In this document: positions 26,794 to 42,200 of the stretch, one piece after another
Layout of the letters: every line of letters begins with the position of its first letter
Position numbering within the stretch: the first letter of the stretch is position 1
NCBI GenBank assembly: GCA_964631345.1
Contig: CAZVWE010000005.1
Location: forward strand, 1-64,000
Reading direction: 5' to 3'
Origin: MGBC163016 sp964631345
Lineage (GTDB): Bacteria > Actinomycetota > Coriobacteriia > Coriobacteriales > Eggerthellaceae
DNA: 64,000 nucleotides
Made by a program: the position numbers and the translations under genes
Notes under the pieces: generated by a model
The model's database searches: none
Told to the model about the DNA's origin: nothing
Seen by the model: the letters and a program-made list of their open reading frames with translations, nothing else

Positions 26794-27230
26794 CTATTTC
26801 TTAAGACCAATTGTGTATCTAAGTTGCGATATATCTACTCCTTCAGATATTGAGTTTATCTGGTCATAGACTAGGATATCTGGAAGTCCTAGATCATATG
26901 TGACATAAAGCACACTTGGGTTAGTTGGATCAAAGCATGCATCTAACACTAGGTTTCCGGTGGAGACATCTTTAGTTGAACCTAGGGCTACACTTTCTGT
27001 AATTTGGGTGCCATTGTCTTTAAGCTTGAGTTCAATTTGTGCAAACTCACTGTCAATACCATTCGGGAATATTGCCTTTAATCCGTCAGGAATTGCAGTG
27101 CTCTCTAATGACACTACTTGCAAATCAGAAGATGTAGTTGACTCAATTGAGGCCTCAACTGGTATTACAGATCCATCTTTTGCTTGGATCATAAATGTAA
27201 TAGCTGTAGGTACTGTGCCAGATAGACGTG
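26794..27230 (-). other. C-terminal beta-rich domain of the giant protein
   Basis: The last ~145 residues follow the InlB repeats and end without an anchor. Their strand pattern (G-T-V-P-T-A-I-T-F-M-I at the start, I-E-L-K-L-x-x-x-x-x-x-I in the middle, L-R-Y-T-I at the end) parallels the mature 206-residue secreted protein at 11,534-12,154. This may be a non-covalent wall-association or assembly domain (inference). Confidence 0.5.
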
Positions 27231-30200
27231 TTGACCACTGAGCATATACATTAACTATGCGCTTTCCACCCTCTTCAGTATAAGTCTCACCCGCAGCCTC
27301 CACTGCTGCCATCAAATCTGCCAAAGTGAGTTGCTCATCTGCTGACCAAACAGTCTCTCCAAGTGTTCTTGTTGGACCCCATCCAATAAAGGATGAACCT
27401 GGGTTTTGAAGTTCACTTGTAGCACCTGGCATAACAATTGCATTCAAGGATGCATAATCAATTGACTGCTCGCGGAATACCTTGTCTTCCGGTCGTGTTC
27501 CATCAGGCTTTTCGTTTGGATTGTCTAGGAAGCGAATCGTATAAGGAATAGCTTTCCAGACTGCCTTTACATCTAGGTTTGTAACACCTATCGCCTGAAG
27601 GTTAATGGTTTGCGGCAAATCTGCATCGTTAATTGTGTGTTTAGTGCCTGCTGCATCTGTATATGTCCAACCATCAAATGTATATCCTGTACGCTCAAAT
27701 GGTTGGAGCGGTCCTGCGAGTGCATCAGTTCCTTTCTTTGAACCTGGAAGGCGAACGCTAGTCTGTCCTGATGAGGTTAGAAGCGTTGTATCAGATATAT
27801 CTGTTGTATCTGTACGCACACTTCCTTCATCAGTAATGAGGTATGCAGCATATTGAGAGTATTGCCATACTGCATAAAGATTTGCAGTTGCACCTTCTTC
27901 AGATGCTAGGTTTTCTGTAACGGTAACACCTGGTGCAAAGTCAACAGTTTGTGTCTCACCTGATGCTAGAGTGCTCGGATCTTTCTTTGACCAACCTATA
28001 AACTTGTATCCACGCTCTCCATTAGTTACACGCTCAGGTCTCATCGTAGGTACTGTCCACGATGAGTCATACACAACATTGTTGATCGAATCTTGTGTCC
28101 AAGTTGATGCATCGATCTTATCTGTTGCAGTTGGTGTAAATCCAGGCAGTAGCTGGATTGTGTATCTGTTAGCAGTCCACTGTGCATAAAGTGTGACAGC
28201 ACTAGTTTTATCAGGTGTTAGATTTGCACGCATCACTTCAGACGGTTTAAGCTCTGTGCCTTTGCCATCAGTTCTTGTATTCCATGTGCCTGCATATGTA
28301 TATCCACGCGCTTCTGGGGTCGTCTCTGGTAGCTGTGCCCAAAGATCAGCCATGCCTGGGAAGTCAGCGGCAGATCTTCCCTTTCCTAGGTATTCTTCTG
28401 TGAGATACATTCCCGTCGGTACCCATGTAGCTTCCATGTCTTCCGGCATAGAGGTCTCATCTAGGTCTTCTGTATGTGGAATGTTTCCGGCAAAGTGGAT
28501 GGTGTATGTCCACTTCGCATATAGAACTACAGGCTCCATCCATGTATCTGGAATGGACTCTACCTTGTCCTCTTCTTTGTATTCAGGTGTTGTATACCAA
28601 CCGGCAAATGTGTATGCACTTGTATCCGTTTGCCAGGTGGTGTTTGCACCATAAAGAGCTTCATTTCCGAGACCTTCACGTGCATAGTAGAAGGTTTGTG
28701 CATCTGTAGTGCCACCAAATGTGTGGTATTCAATTGCACGATATGCACTTGCCCATTGCGCATAAAGCGTTAAGTATCCCTCATCATCTACATATGCACC
28801 GCCTGCTAGAAGCATTGGAATTGTAGGTGTTTGATCTGGTGTAAAGACAACATCTTCAGTAGTTGTGTCATCTATTACCCCTACTCCTCCTGCCCAGCCG
28901 GCAAGGAAGTAGCGAGTGCGCGATACCTTATCTTCTCCTGGAAGCTCTAATCTAAATGTGTTGTATTGAGCACCTGATACGGTAACTTCGTCAACGGTGC
29001 CTGTGCCTCCATCTAAGTTAAAGCGGATCTTGTATTCAGATGGAATCCAAACTGCCTTATATGAGCGATCCCCAGTTGACCCTGTTGGGATATAGAAGCT
29101 CATAACAGGATCTCCTGTTGCATCAATGCCTGTGCCAATCCATCCACCAAATCTATATCCCGTACGCACTGGCGTTGGCACATAAATCGGATCGGAATTT
29201 ACATCATATGACTCAGTTGGAGCCTCAGTTCCTTCTGGCCATGAACCTTGGTCAAGGTCATATGTGATGGTATATCCTTCACTTCTCCAGTTAGCCGTAA
29301 ACTCTAGATTTCCGGTGGAGCCTTGTTCAATTGTTACAGTCTCTCTTGGAGTAGAGCCATTCGAGCCAGTCCATCCACGGAAGCTAAAGCCTGGACGAGT
29401 TGGTTTTTCTAACGTAAATGTTCTACGCTCGATTGTGTATTTCTCAACAGGGCGTACATCTCCCCATGAGCCGCTATTTAGGTGATATGTAATTGTGTAT
29501 TCTTCTACTTCCCAGTTAGCGGTAAATGTGAGGTTTCCGATGGTACCTGGAAGGATTGTCACTGAATCAGATACAACACCAGCACCTAGGTTGCCACCTG
29601 ACCAACCTACAAACTTATAGCCTAGACGCTCTGCTTGAGGAATGTATACAGGTTGCGTTGCCGTGTTGTATCCAGTAGGTCCTGGGTTTCCAACTGGCCA
29701 AGAACCACCCGCCATGTTGTACGAGATCTTGTATTCAATGATCTCCCACTCAGCGCGAAGTGTTAGGTTTCCATAAGTTCCAACTGGAATCCTGAAGTCT
29801 TTTTGAGGTGTTGTCCAAGTAGAAGATGTCCAGCCCTTAAATGAGTATCCGCGTCTCACTGGATTTGGAATGTATACACCGGCCTCTAGATCCTTATACA
29901 TATAAGTTGTAGGCATGGTGACACCCTCTGCCGGACCGCCCCCTTCGCCATAACCATATGTAATTGTGTATACAGCCTCTTCCCAAACAGCTGTAAGGGT
30001 TGCATCAATTGCAAGCGGTTTATAAAGCTCTGCCACTTGTTCAGGTGTAAGCGTTGCCTTGTTGTCATAGTAGACCTTACCGGTGGCCACTCCATCAACA
30101 TATCTTGTGCCTTCCCAGTGTACGAAGTTCCAACCTGGGCGTGTGAACTGTACCTGTGGCAAAGACACAGACGTTTCACCATCTGCGGTATATGAGATCG

Positions 30201-33200
30201 AATACGTCGCCTCTGGTGTTCCATATCCATCACTAAATACAAGTGTCATTCTCGCTGGCTTTAAGATTCTGTATATATCTTCATTTGCAATGCCGCGGAA
30301 CATGTAGTAGGTAGTGCCGTCAATTGTCTCAAAGCGAGAAGACGGAATGGCGGAAGCGGATAGGCAATCATATTCATAGCACCATCCTGAATCAGGTGCG
30401 TTTTCGTGCTTTCCAATTTCAGGCACTTTAGCACGCATATAGCGAAGTCGTCCGTCTGCATCGCGTACAGGCTCGCCTGTGACAATACCAGAGATCGTTC
30501 CTGTACCTGATACATCAGGTAGGTTAGTAGATCCGTTTACATAGAACTTCGCTGTAGGTATTATTCTCCACTGTGCATAAATTTGTACAACTGCACCGTT
30601 TGTACCAGTAAGTGCTCCTGTGGGAGATATGGTAGATGCGGTAGGAGATCCATCATATGCGCCAACTTTAGTGTTTGGCATTAGATACGATGTTGAAAGC
30701 GTATTTGTAGGAGCAGTAGGTCCTACTGTCCAGCCGAGGAATGCATACCCATCACGCATCATAGATGTACCTTTGCCATCCACATTACTTGGATCAGGAA
30801 GCGTATATGTGCCATCAACAAACTTTAAGGTATCGGGCACGTTATAGGTCATAGTAGTACCAGATGATCTTAGCTGAATCGAATAAGAGATCTCTGCTTT
30901 CTTACAATAAAGATCAATCGTTTGCTCAGTTAGCTGTGTCTCTCCAACAAGTGAATCTGCAGGGCGCACACACGCCTCATCTGTATACCACTGAACAGAC
31001 CCGTCTTCTTTAGTCTCTGCCATCCAGCCATAAGCTGTTGGTTTTGACATACCTGTAAAGTTTAGAGGAGCACCAGCGATAACGATATTTCCTTTATCGT
31101 CTGCACGAGCTGCACGGAAAGACTTGATCTGACGTGCAGGAACTGTGTTAAGTACCTCGCCATCGTGTTCCCAATTAGCGTGGAATACAAGCGTTACTGC
31201 ACCTGATGCGACATTTAAGTACAGGCGCTCATCCCAAACCTTAACTCCTCCAGATACCTCATTTTTATCTGAGTTGTAATACTTAGCAGCTGCATCTGCG
31301 AGGTAAATTTGTCCCCAATATGTATATCCACCAACAAGTGGGCGCTCCATCAAAGAACGTTGATGCTCAGGGCCTCCATACACATACACAGCTGAGTTGA
31401 TTAAGTATTCAGGAGCCTCGTCAGCTATTGCTCTGTTCCAGAAGAAACCATTTAATACCTTTGTAAACGCAGGTCCTATTGTGATGTTTGTAGGTGAGGG
31501 CTCACCTTCACCTGTTGTCATGTCTTGACCAATAGGGGTAAGCATCTTAGAGCATCCACGGAACAGGTTATTCATGCCGGTCTCACTTACACCGTCTGCA
31601 TCAAACTCACCTGGGATGAGGTATGTTCCAATGCCTGACATATCAAGATCTGTAAGCTCAGCACATCCATCAAACATATATTTCATGTCATAAGCAGACC
31701 CTAGGCGATCACGCGCTGCTTGAGAGGCTGCCAAAGACTCAGCACCTACACCTATGTTTGACTTCAAAGAGATGGATTTAACCTTTGTGCATCCTTTAAA
31801 CATAGAGTTTAGAGAAATGCCAGCATAAGCCGTTGCATCCTCTGGGCGTGTGCAGAGTCCATAGAACTCAACTTGTTCAAGGCCTGTGCAGTTTGCAAAC
31901 ATGTAGTTTGCACTTGTTGCAACGGACAGATCAACATCTTTTGGAAGGATTACAGAATCAGTTTGCGCATAACCTACGGTTTTGATATCTGGGTTTCCAT
32001 AGAACATATATGCAATGGAAGGCACAACATTTGAACGGCGCTCAAGACCTGGAATGCCAGAGATGTCAATGTGTGGCATATGACATGCTTGATTCTCGCC
32101 TGGATAGAACATGCCTTCTGCAGTAGCTCCGCGACCCGGCTCTCTTTGAGATGTCCATGTCACATATGAGTTCTCGCCCACTTGCGCTGAGAATGCGCCT
32201 TCAAACATGTAATCAAGGCGTACCTGGTTTCCGATACCAGTATCGAGGATGTCCACTGTAACTGTAGTACCCGCAGGCACTATGTCGTCTTTCGCAGATG
32301 CCATGCCAGAAAATGCGCGAGTGAGTACAGCGTAGCTTCCTGATACAAAGTCATTTGTCTCAATGTCAATAAGCGCAGGGCAGTCAGATGCAAACCGCTC
32401 TAGAGTTGCATAGTTTCCAGTACCTACGCGTACAAGCTTTAATGACTCTAACTGCGGGATGTTTGCAAACATATAAGAGAGGTTTGCACGAGCGCCACAT
32501 CCAACTGATTGAAGTTTTACATTTGCTTTTGTACCTGTTGGAAGATTATCCATAGAGCCCGCAAACATGTATGAAAGATCTGCATCATCTGCATTTACAA
32601 AGTCATGGATATCTACGCTTTCAAGCTTTGACATATTTGCAAACATGCGAACCGTATTCGTTATGGTTCCTGGTGCCATGTTCGACGGAAGCACTAAGCC
32701 TCGTGGGTCATCTTTTGTGCCAGTCGGTTCATATCCAACAGATGCAATTGACTCCATTCCCATAAATGCTTGGTAGAAAGACTTAACGCCACTTCCGTTA
32801 TCTGTGCCGTCCCCAGCTCCAACGCCTAGCCCCGAGAGATCAGCGTATACAACTTCATCGCATCCATATAAGAAGTTAGTTAAGTCTCCAAAACACGTAA
32901 TACCATCATTTACGATCACGTTAGAAAAGCCTATGTTTCCATACGCGCCAAGAGATGACCAAGGAGGCAGTGTAGACTCAGTTGATCCAAATGCACGCAT
33001 GACACCGGAAGAGCCTACCGTAGGATAGATTTGTAGTGTCTTTACGCCATCATCATCGCGCCTTATTGCCCAAGAGACACTTGTGCCGTCGTATTCAATA
33101 CCGTCGTATTCACCAGTATGTCCAACATATCCTGATGCGATTACTTCACCAAGCGTTGGGTCAGCGACTACGACGCCTCTAATCTTTAGATTGATGTATT

Positions 33201-36200
33201 CCTTAATTACCCAAACGCCACGGTTTGCAACCGCATCTCCATCAGCTAGATCTACATATGCCATATATTCAAATGTTGGAATTTGAGGTCTAAGCATGAG
33301 GTTTTGAGCGTCAACAGGTCCTCCATAGACCTTAACTTCTGCAGATAACACATAAGTTGGGTTTTCAACCTGAGATGCTCTTTGCCAGAAGAAACCGTTT
33401 AAGACCTTTGTGAACTTAGGTCCAATCATAACTATTGGACGTGAGTTCTCATTCGGGTTTTCAGTTGCGTATATGGCTTTTTCATCAAGCATGAGTGTTG
33501 CGCCTTTAAACATATTTGCCATGCCTGATTCTGCGCATTCGCCATCAGTGGATGTGCCTACAACGTCCGTTGTACCTATGCCATATAGATCTGCAAAGTT
33601 AAGTTGTGCACAGTTTTCAAAAAGACCAACTAGGGTTGTAGCTTCGCCTATGCGTACGTTATCGTTTCCAGCCTCATCATCTGCAGATGTTGCACGGCCA
33701 GTTGATGTAAATACAGCACGCTCTAACTTAATGTCATTTGCAAACATGTATGCAATGTTTATGCCGCCCTCATTGATTACAAAGTCAATGAGCTCAACAT
33801 CTACTAAGTTATCGCACTCAGCAAATGCATACGCTGCGGTGGATGCGCTAGAGAGATCCCACGCACTTGGAAGAAGTACTGTTGGAGCTCCATCTTGTCC
33901 AGCTACACTTTCTGTGTTTTCAGCATATCCAACAGATGTGATTCTGTCTTGTCCAGAAAGTAGATATGCAAGCGATCCATCTGCACCAGAGGCCTCAACT
34001 GGAGAGGGAAGTCCACGCAAGTCAAGAGCCGGTATTCCACCCTTTAGATCTTTTCCATCTGCCGCTTTGCCGCCAGTTGAGAATAGGTTTGCAAGCGATG
34101 CACATGTAGGCTCAACAATGATTGGATTTCCTTCAGAGTCTACCTCAGGATCTCCCAATGCAAACTTCACATAGGATGCAGCATTTAGTTTTTGTATGCC
34201 ATAGCCTGCAGCGGTTGATGTATTAGTAGTTACAAATGCACCTTCAAACATTGAGTCAAGTCTAGACTCTCCACCAGTTCCTACCTCTGTTAGATCGAAT
34301 GTTACCGTAGTTCCAGCTGACACAAATGTGGCAGAAGATGTGCCAACAGGCACTGAGTCTAGAGGTGATACCTCTGCAAACATGCGCATAAGGCGTGCAC
34401 CTTGACCTGTACCTACGTTTGTAAGGTCAACATCACGTACAGAGTAAGCTCTCTCAAACATAGAGCTTAAGTCCGCACCTGTACCTACTGCTACGTTTGT
34501 AAGGTTTACCTTCTTTAGGTAGTTACATCCGTTAAACATGTATGAGAGGTTTGCGTAGTTTCCGCAATCTGTAGCATCTGGGTTTTCTGCATCAAACTTA
34601 TTCATGCCACCGAAGTTTGTAAGGTTAACTTCAGGAATTACAGATGCACTAGCAAGAGCGGATGCGCTAAAGGATCCCATAAACATGTATGAAAGATCGA
34701 CGTTATCTCTGTTAAAGGCACGATCAATTGTGACATTTCTCAAGTTTGCCATCTCAGAGAACATAAATGTTGCGTTCGTGAGTCCTTGCGTTGACATGTT
34801 ATCTGGAAGAACGGCTCCTGTGACTGTTTCGGCTCCTCCATCAATTATGCGTGGCTGCATAGAGATAGACTGAATAGCAGATGCTCCTCTAAACATCTGA
34901 TAGGTCGATCCAATATCAGATCCGATCTCTAAGTTTCTAAGGTCAATGCTAGTGACCTTCGTGCAACCAAAGAACATGGACTCTAACGAGGTTGATGCAC
35001 GTACTGTTGCCTCATCAGTTGCTCCTGCAACCACTACAGATGTAAATGAGTCATTAATGCCAGCTTCAGCGCCTCTAATCCAAGGAGCAAATGTACCTTG
35101 GGTTGAACCAATTGGTCTCATGCGACCCCATTTACCATCTGTTGGGAAGATGGTAAGTACACGTTTGGCAGAAGATCCTGTACCTGATGTTCTAAGTGAC
35201 CAAGCAACAGAGGTTCCACCATCAGATATGCGTACCCCCGGGTTATCTGGGCGCTCATAGATATCTTGGTATCCAATCCATCCACCTGCAACATATGTGC
35301 CAGGAGTTGGGTCGATGTCTTCGCCTTGTACAGCGAGGTTTACATAGTGTCTACGAATCCAGATACCACGGTTTGCAATAGCGGACGCATTTGCAAGGTT
35401 AACTGTGTTGTTATAAGCAAAAGTAGATGGCTGATCAGGACGCTCCATTAATAAGTCGTAGTCGGTAGGTCCTCCGTACACATCAACATCTGACTTAAGT
35501 ACATATGTTGGGTTCTCATTTGTAGATGCACGATCGCGGAAGAAGCCGTTTAAGACCTTTGTAAAGTCAGGACCTATGATCACCTTAATTGGATCTGTAG
35601 ATGGCTTTGATACAACACCAGTGCTTGAACCAGTTCCAGTGAGCCTATATGTATCTTTAAACATATAGCGCATGGTGGTATAGGCCACACCGTCTCTATC
35701 AACTTGACCTTGGATCTTAGATGTTCCAATGCCATATAGATCAATGTAGTAAAGCGAATTGCATCTTTCAAACATTGATGTCATGGATGTAGCTGAGCCT
35801 ACTGGATGTGTAACTGTACCTTCTCCACGTACGGCATCTGGCTCGTCATATGTCACATCGAAGTACACTTTTGTAAGGCGATTATCACCCATAAACATGT
35901 AAGACATGTCTGTGCCTTGGGTGGTGTTTGTGCATACATCTTCAATTGATACAGTTGAGAGATAGGGGCAACGTGCAAACATGTAACTCATAGAACTTAC
36001 ACTTGATAGATCCCAGTTGCTAGGTAGTAGCATCTGCCACTGTGCAATAGATACAGTCTCATCTGCTCTTTGTACATAGCGGATGTCGTTCAGTCCATAT
36101 GCAAACTGAGAAAGTGAAGGATCAATATCTCCTCGAGGAGAAATGGAAGGAAGTCCACGAAGATCCATTATTGGCATTACGTTTTTAGCCAAGTCTCCCG

Positions 36201-39200
36201 AACAAGCTAAGAAGCGCTCAAGAGATGCTGCAGGTTTGGCAACTGTGCCCTCAGATAACTTCATAATCAAACGCGATGACATGCTTACATTTGCAGATGA
36301 TTGCAAGTGTTGTGTGACAGAGGTATTAGACGAATTTGGAGTGCAGCTGGTAAATGCGTTATAGAACATAAACTTCATGTCCGCACCGCCGCCGATACCA
36401 ACGTCTGTGAGTTCGTATACTGCGCGCACCTTAGTTCTTGCACTGCCTACCTTAGCAGCTGCGTTTTGAAGCATATATGTAAGGTTTGCATCCGCTCCTG
36501 CACCTACTCTATTTAGAGTCATGGTCTGGGTGTATTCAAGACCAGATAGCATGTATGTGAGAATTGCATGATCTCCGTTTCCAACGTTTTCTAGCGTTAC
36601 CGTTGGAATGTATGTGTTTTGAAGCATTCCCATAAGGGATCCATTGTTGCCATTACCCATGTTTTTCAAGGTAATCTGTGCGCTTGTTGCATTTGCTGCA
36701 GTGTCAGTAAATGCTCCTCTAAACATGTTATTTAGCTGAATGCCTTCTGCATTAAATATGCCAGTGTCTGTGCCTGTTTCATCTACAAAGCCTACAAGGG
36801 TTACATCTACAAGTGACTCACAGTTTGTAAACATGCCTCCAGCATCTGTCACATTTGTAGTTAAGAGATTGTTTGGAAGCACACAACCTGTAACTGGCGT
36901 TTGCTCTAGGGCACCTGCTACACCATTTGGATAGTCATCCCAAGTGGTAGGAGCAGATACGGATACCTTGGTTAAGGCTTTGTCCTCTGCAAACATCTGA
37001 TGCATTGATGTTGTGCCCTCAGTAGTGATAAGTCCTCTCATATCAAAGCTTGTTACAAACTCACACCCATAGAACATGTTTTCGAGTGACCCATGAGCCT
37101 CAACGCCTGGAAGGATGATCACTTTGTTGTACATCAAAAACTCTTGTTTATCAGTACCACCAATTGGAGTCCACTCTGGGAAGGGTTGTTCTTGAGTGTT
37201 ATCAGCAAGAACGTGAATCTGTGAGTCCCAATCCCTCATGAGACCCCATTTTCTGTCTGATGGATAAATGACAAGCGTTCCGTTTCCTGGGTTTACTTCA
37301 TCTTCATAGATGTTCCAAGAAACACTTGTGCCGTCATAAGTCTCACCTTTGTAGGTGCCGGTATACCCAATGGTGCCACCAATGGATGAATCCACTGTCT
37401 CAAGACCTTCTGCAATTGAGATATTAAAGTACTGACGTGTTGACCAAATACCGGTGTTTGCGAGTGCTTCTTGGTTACGGATGCGGATTGTGCCTTTGTA
37501 TTCGGCTGTGATATTTCCATCATCATCGCGAAGGCGTGGGCATTCCATAAGGTAATTTACGGTTGACGGTCCGCCATATACATACACATCGCACTGAAGG
37601 ATGTCAGTAGGTTCAGCTGTTGCACCATTTCTTGTCCAGAAGAAACCATTTATTACCTTTTGGAAAGAAGGACCGATTGTAATCTTAGCCCCTGTCTCAG
37701 GAGCAGGTTCATCTGGGTTAGTCTCATCAGGTGTTGTGGCCTCAGTTTGAAGCGCTGTGCAATCCTTGAAGAGATAAAGCATAGCGGTAGGAGAGCCATC
37801 ACCTGATACGTATTGACCTGCAATAGAGCCAGAACCAATGCCATAGAAGTTAACATTCTTTAGGATTGTGCATCCACTAAACATATATGTCATGTTCGAT
37901 GCGTTTCCAATGGATGGATCATCCGGGTTCGATATCTCAAAGATCGCATCCGTTAGAGCCGTATCGTTTTCAAACATATGAGCAAGAGATGTACCAGGGG
38001 CAGTATTTGTAATGAAGTCAATGGTTTCGAACTTCGTAAGGGACGTACACTCTGCAAACATGTAGTCACAAGTAGACACAACTGAGAGATCCCAGTTTCT
38101 AGGAAGAGTTACACAGTAGTTAATAATAGGCTCTTCTACTACACCTTCTGATGCATTGCCTTCAACTTCATTTGTTTCAGTGCCTGTTGTTGTGTTGTCC
38201 TCTGCAGTTGTGTTGTCCTCAGTTGTGTTTCCTGTTGTGTTGTCCTCTACAGTTGTGTTGTCCTCTGCATTTCCTGCGTTTTCTGAGAGTGAAGTATTAC
38301 TGTCAGCCTCATCATCTGATGAGTTCCCACCTTCTTCGGTTGACGAGTTTCCAATGCCACTATCGACTTCTTCACCACTAATATTTGGTGTGTCATAGCC
38401 TGCAAGCTTTACAGCCTTACATCCGTAGAACATATGAGATGTAGATGTTGCAATACCAGATGTTACTGCAAGGCCAGGAAGGCCAGATATATCAAAGTTA
38501 GGCATCATGTTAGGAGTGTTCGTTACATCCTGTGCTGCAAACATGTAAGCCGCAGTAGATATAGGGGACAGATCCTCTTTTGTTGCTGCAATTAAGACCT
38601 CAGAACACTCATCTAGTGTTTGTGCTTTAAATGAGTCATAGAACATATAACTCATGTTTGCGTTTCCGCCAACTCCTGCATCTATGATCTCAAAGCTAAC
38701 CCAGGTATTTTGAGGATACAACGTATCATCATCTGCAACTACATTTCTGAACATGTAGCGAAGGTCAGCTCCTTGACCAGAGGCTACACCATCTAGCTTT
38801 ACACGGGTTAAGGCTGAGCAATTACTAAACATGTATCTAAAGTCACAAGTGGCTCCTGTTGCTGACTTTAGCATCTCAACTCGTCTTAGATGCGTTGCAC
38901 TATCTGTCATATAGCGGAAGTTAACGCTTGCACCCTTTGCAAAGTTGTTAAGTGTAAGCTTTGAATCAGCAGTGTCATTTATGTCTTCATTTGTAAAGGA
39001 TGACATAAACATATAAGAGGCATTAAGAGATGCTTTGTTAAAGCCTGTAAGATCAACTTGTTCAAGGGCAGGACATCCAGCAAATGCGTATGACGTACTA
39101 CTTACAAGGCTTGTATCTATCGTATCTGGCAGATACACACCAGTTTGCCAAGTGTCATATACATCTTTTTTGTTAGTAACGTGTGTGATCTTTGGGCAGT

Positions 39201-42200
39201 CTCTAAACATCTGATACATTGACGTGTTTTCAGAAGAAAGAGAACCAGAACCTGTTCTTGTAACTTCAAGACCAGTAAGATCAGCGTCCGTTAGAGCTTC
39301 ATTTCCCCAGAACATATGATCAAGGTTACCAGAGGCTCGAACAGTACCTATGATTACTACTTCTTGGATGCGATATCCATAGTTTGAGAACTGGTTCCAT
39401 GGAGCATAGGAATTCTCTCCGATACCTGCTTTGCTTCCCAAAGAACGCATGTATCCCCAAACGCCATCTGTTGCATAAAGTACAAGTCTAACTGTTCCAT
39501 CTGTATCTTCTCTTACACCCCAACCAACAGATGTTCCTGAGTCAGATACGTTAGTAGAAGGAGCAGTTGGTGTTTGATAAGTGGAAGTAACTCCAACGTA
39601 CCCACCTTCTAGAAGATCACCATATGATGCACCAAGGATTGTGCCGTTAATCGCAAGAGAATAGTAATCACGAAGGATCCAGACAGATCTACGTGCTATT
39701 GCAGTTGAGTTTACAAGGTTAACTGTACCAAAGTATGTAAAGCCTTCCATGTTTGGACAGTTAAGCAAATATGTATTAGATGAAGGACCGCCTGTAACTT
39801 CAAGGTCAGCCTGCAGACAATACTCAGGTGCATTGTAAATGGACGTTCTTGACCACATAAAGCCATTTACTAGCTTTGTCATGCCCGGACCTATGATGAT
39901 CTTAGGTCTCTGATCAACTGGTAGGTCATCTGCTGGCTTTGTTGTGAGTTTAGTACATCCATAGAACATTCGCTTAAAGCCATTGGTATCCCCTGTACCT
40001 AGATATCCCCAAGCACCATCTTTGTCCCACTGACCTGCAACAGAACCGTTTCCAAAAGCTGTAAAGTCAATGTAGTTTAGCTTCTCACATGAATAGAACA
40101 TCTCTTCCATGTTGTTAGAAGATCCAACACTTGTAGATCCGCTAAACGTTACAGAGGTTAGGTTATCGCAGTCATAGAACATACGATACGTATTTACAGA
40201 GCTTCTGATACACCAGTTTTGAAGCTCCACAGTCTCTAGGTATTTGCATCCACGGAATGCATACTTCATATCACTCACAGATGTTGTCATCCATGATGGG
40301 TCAAAGATGAGACCCTGGCCTGCTTCACCTGATGGGAGCGTTGTTCCATGGGCATATGAGCGAATGTAATGCACACTATCTAGATCTTCAAATGCATGCT
40401 GTAGTGATAAGTCACGCAAGTTATATGTGCCGTTTGAATCTCCTATTGCAGGAAGTCCACGGAGGTCAATGTTTGGAAGATAGTTTTGAACGCCACTGTT
40501 GTAGTTTCCGTTGTTTGAGCTATCACCAATGTAGTAAGTTACATCAGTTCCTGATCTCCATGACCATGGAATAGTGTATACCTCTCGAGGCGCGGTATAA
40601 CTAGGACTACTTACAGTGCTTATTGAGAAGTTCGAGTTGTAGGAGAACATATTAGACATAGATGTGGTGTTTCCACGAGAGCTCGTATATGCCCAGGAAA
40701 GCTTCGAATTAGCTCCAATGTTAGATGCACGGAATGCTTGGAAGAACATATTTGCCATGTTCGAATAATTCTTACCAACATTTGTGAGTGTCCAGTTAAG
40801 TGTTGAGCCATTTGGTAAATATGAATTATTTGATACAGCATTTTGGAACATCCAAGACATGTCTGCATATGAACCAGAGCCCACAGTATTGAAATTAGCT
40901 GTTGTTATGCCATAGCAATTCACAAACATATAGTTCATTGCAGCATAGGAGTTAGTGCCAACATTGGTCATGTTTAGCGTCTTTATAGAATAGCAATCTG
41001 TAAACATATAACGCATGTTGAAGTAGGCACCTGTACCAACATTATTAAGCGTTACAGTTGCTAGTTGGTTGCCCCTAAAAGCATTACTGAACATATAGGA
41101 GAAGTTATAAGTATATGGATAATCCCAAGTCCAAGTGTTTCCACTATTATGCATATAGTAATACATTGTGGTTCCGGCTGGACGATACCCTTGCGATTGA
41201 TTTGCCGTTCCACAGTTATCCATCGTTAATGTCGTAATATTATTTGACCCAGAAGCAAAATACTGGAACCTTTGCATGTAGCCGTTTCCAACATAATCTA
41301 GATCCATTGTCTTTATATTGGAACATGAATTAAAGGCGTAGTTATACCATCCATAGTTTCCATTAAAACAGTTATTTAGATAAACGCTGTTTAGTTTAGG
41401 ACAGTTATAAAACATTTCTTGTGCATTAAAGCCCCAGTAAAGGGTGGAATTACTAGTTCCATTGGATGCAAAGTTTGAACCGCTTCTATTGAACTGCCCA
41501 CTAAATCTTACAAGTTCAAGTCCTGGGCAGTTATAGAACATGTACATTGTTGTAATTACATTGCCAGTGTTAAAACTTGAAGGCAAAAGCACGCCACCCT
41601 TAGACTCATTTGCCTCAGATGAGTCTTGGGAAATACCTCCTGTAAGTGCTTTGCACTCACGGAACATATTGTCCATACCAATACAGTAATCAGTTCTAAG
41701 GTTTTGCATATTTGCAAACTTGAGATTCGAACAACCATAGAACATATACGACATGTGGTATCCCGCATATACCACATTCGAGAAGTTAACCTTCGTAAAC
41801 GTTGGAGTGGTTCCTGTAGCAGTTATTGTCCAAGGTGCACAATCAGAAGTGGTATTTCCAAAATTACGCATACGCTGGTTAGAGCCGTTGCCCGTAATTG
41901 TTAATGTGTCTCCACTAATTGTTGCTGTTACAGAATATCCACTAGCGCCTATCTGCCATGAGGAAGATGTGCCAGGGTTTCCGCCATAGTAGCCACGGTT
42001 AGTCCAAACATATTGGTAACTTCCTGAATACACCATGTTCGACGAGTTATACGAGTACTGATACCGCGTTCCGTCGATGACAGTATTCGGACAGATCATT
42101 AGGTATTCTTGATTCGAGACACCGTTATTTACGCTTATATATGTATTAGCAGCCATCATGTACGCTGGCGGACTTACTGTATCTGATCTATACCAGAAAA

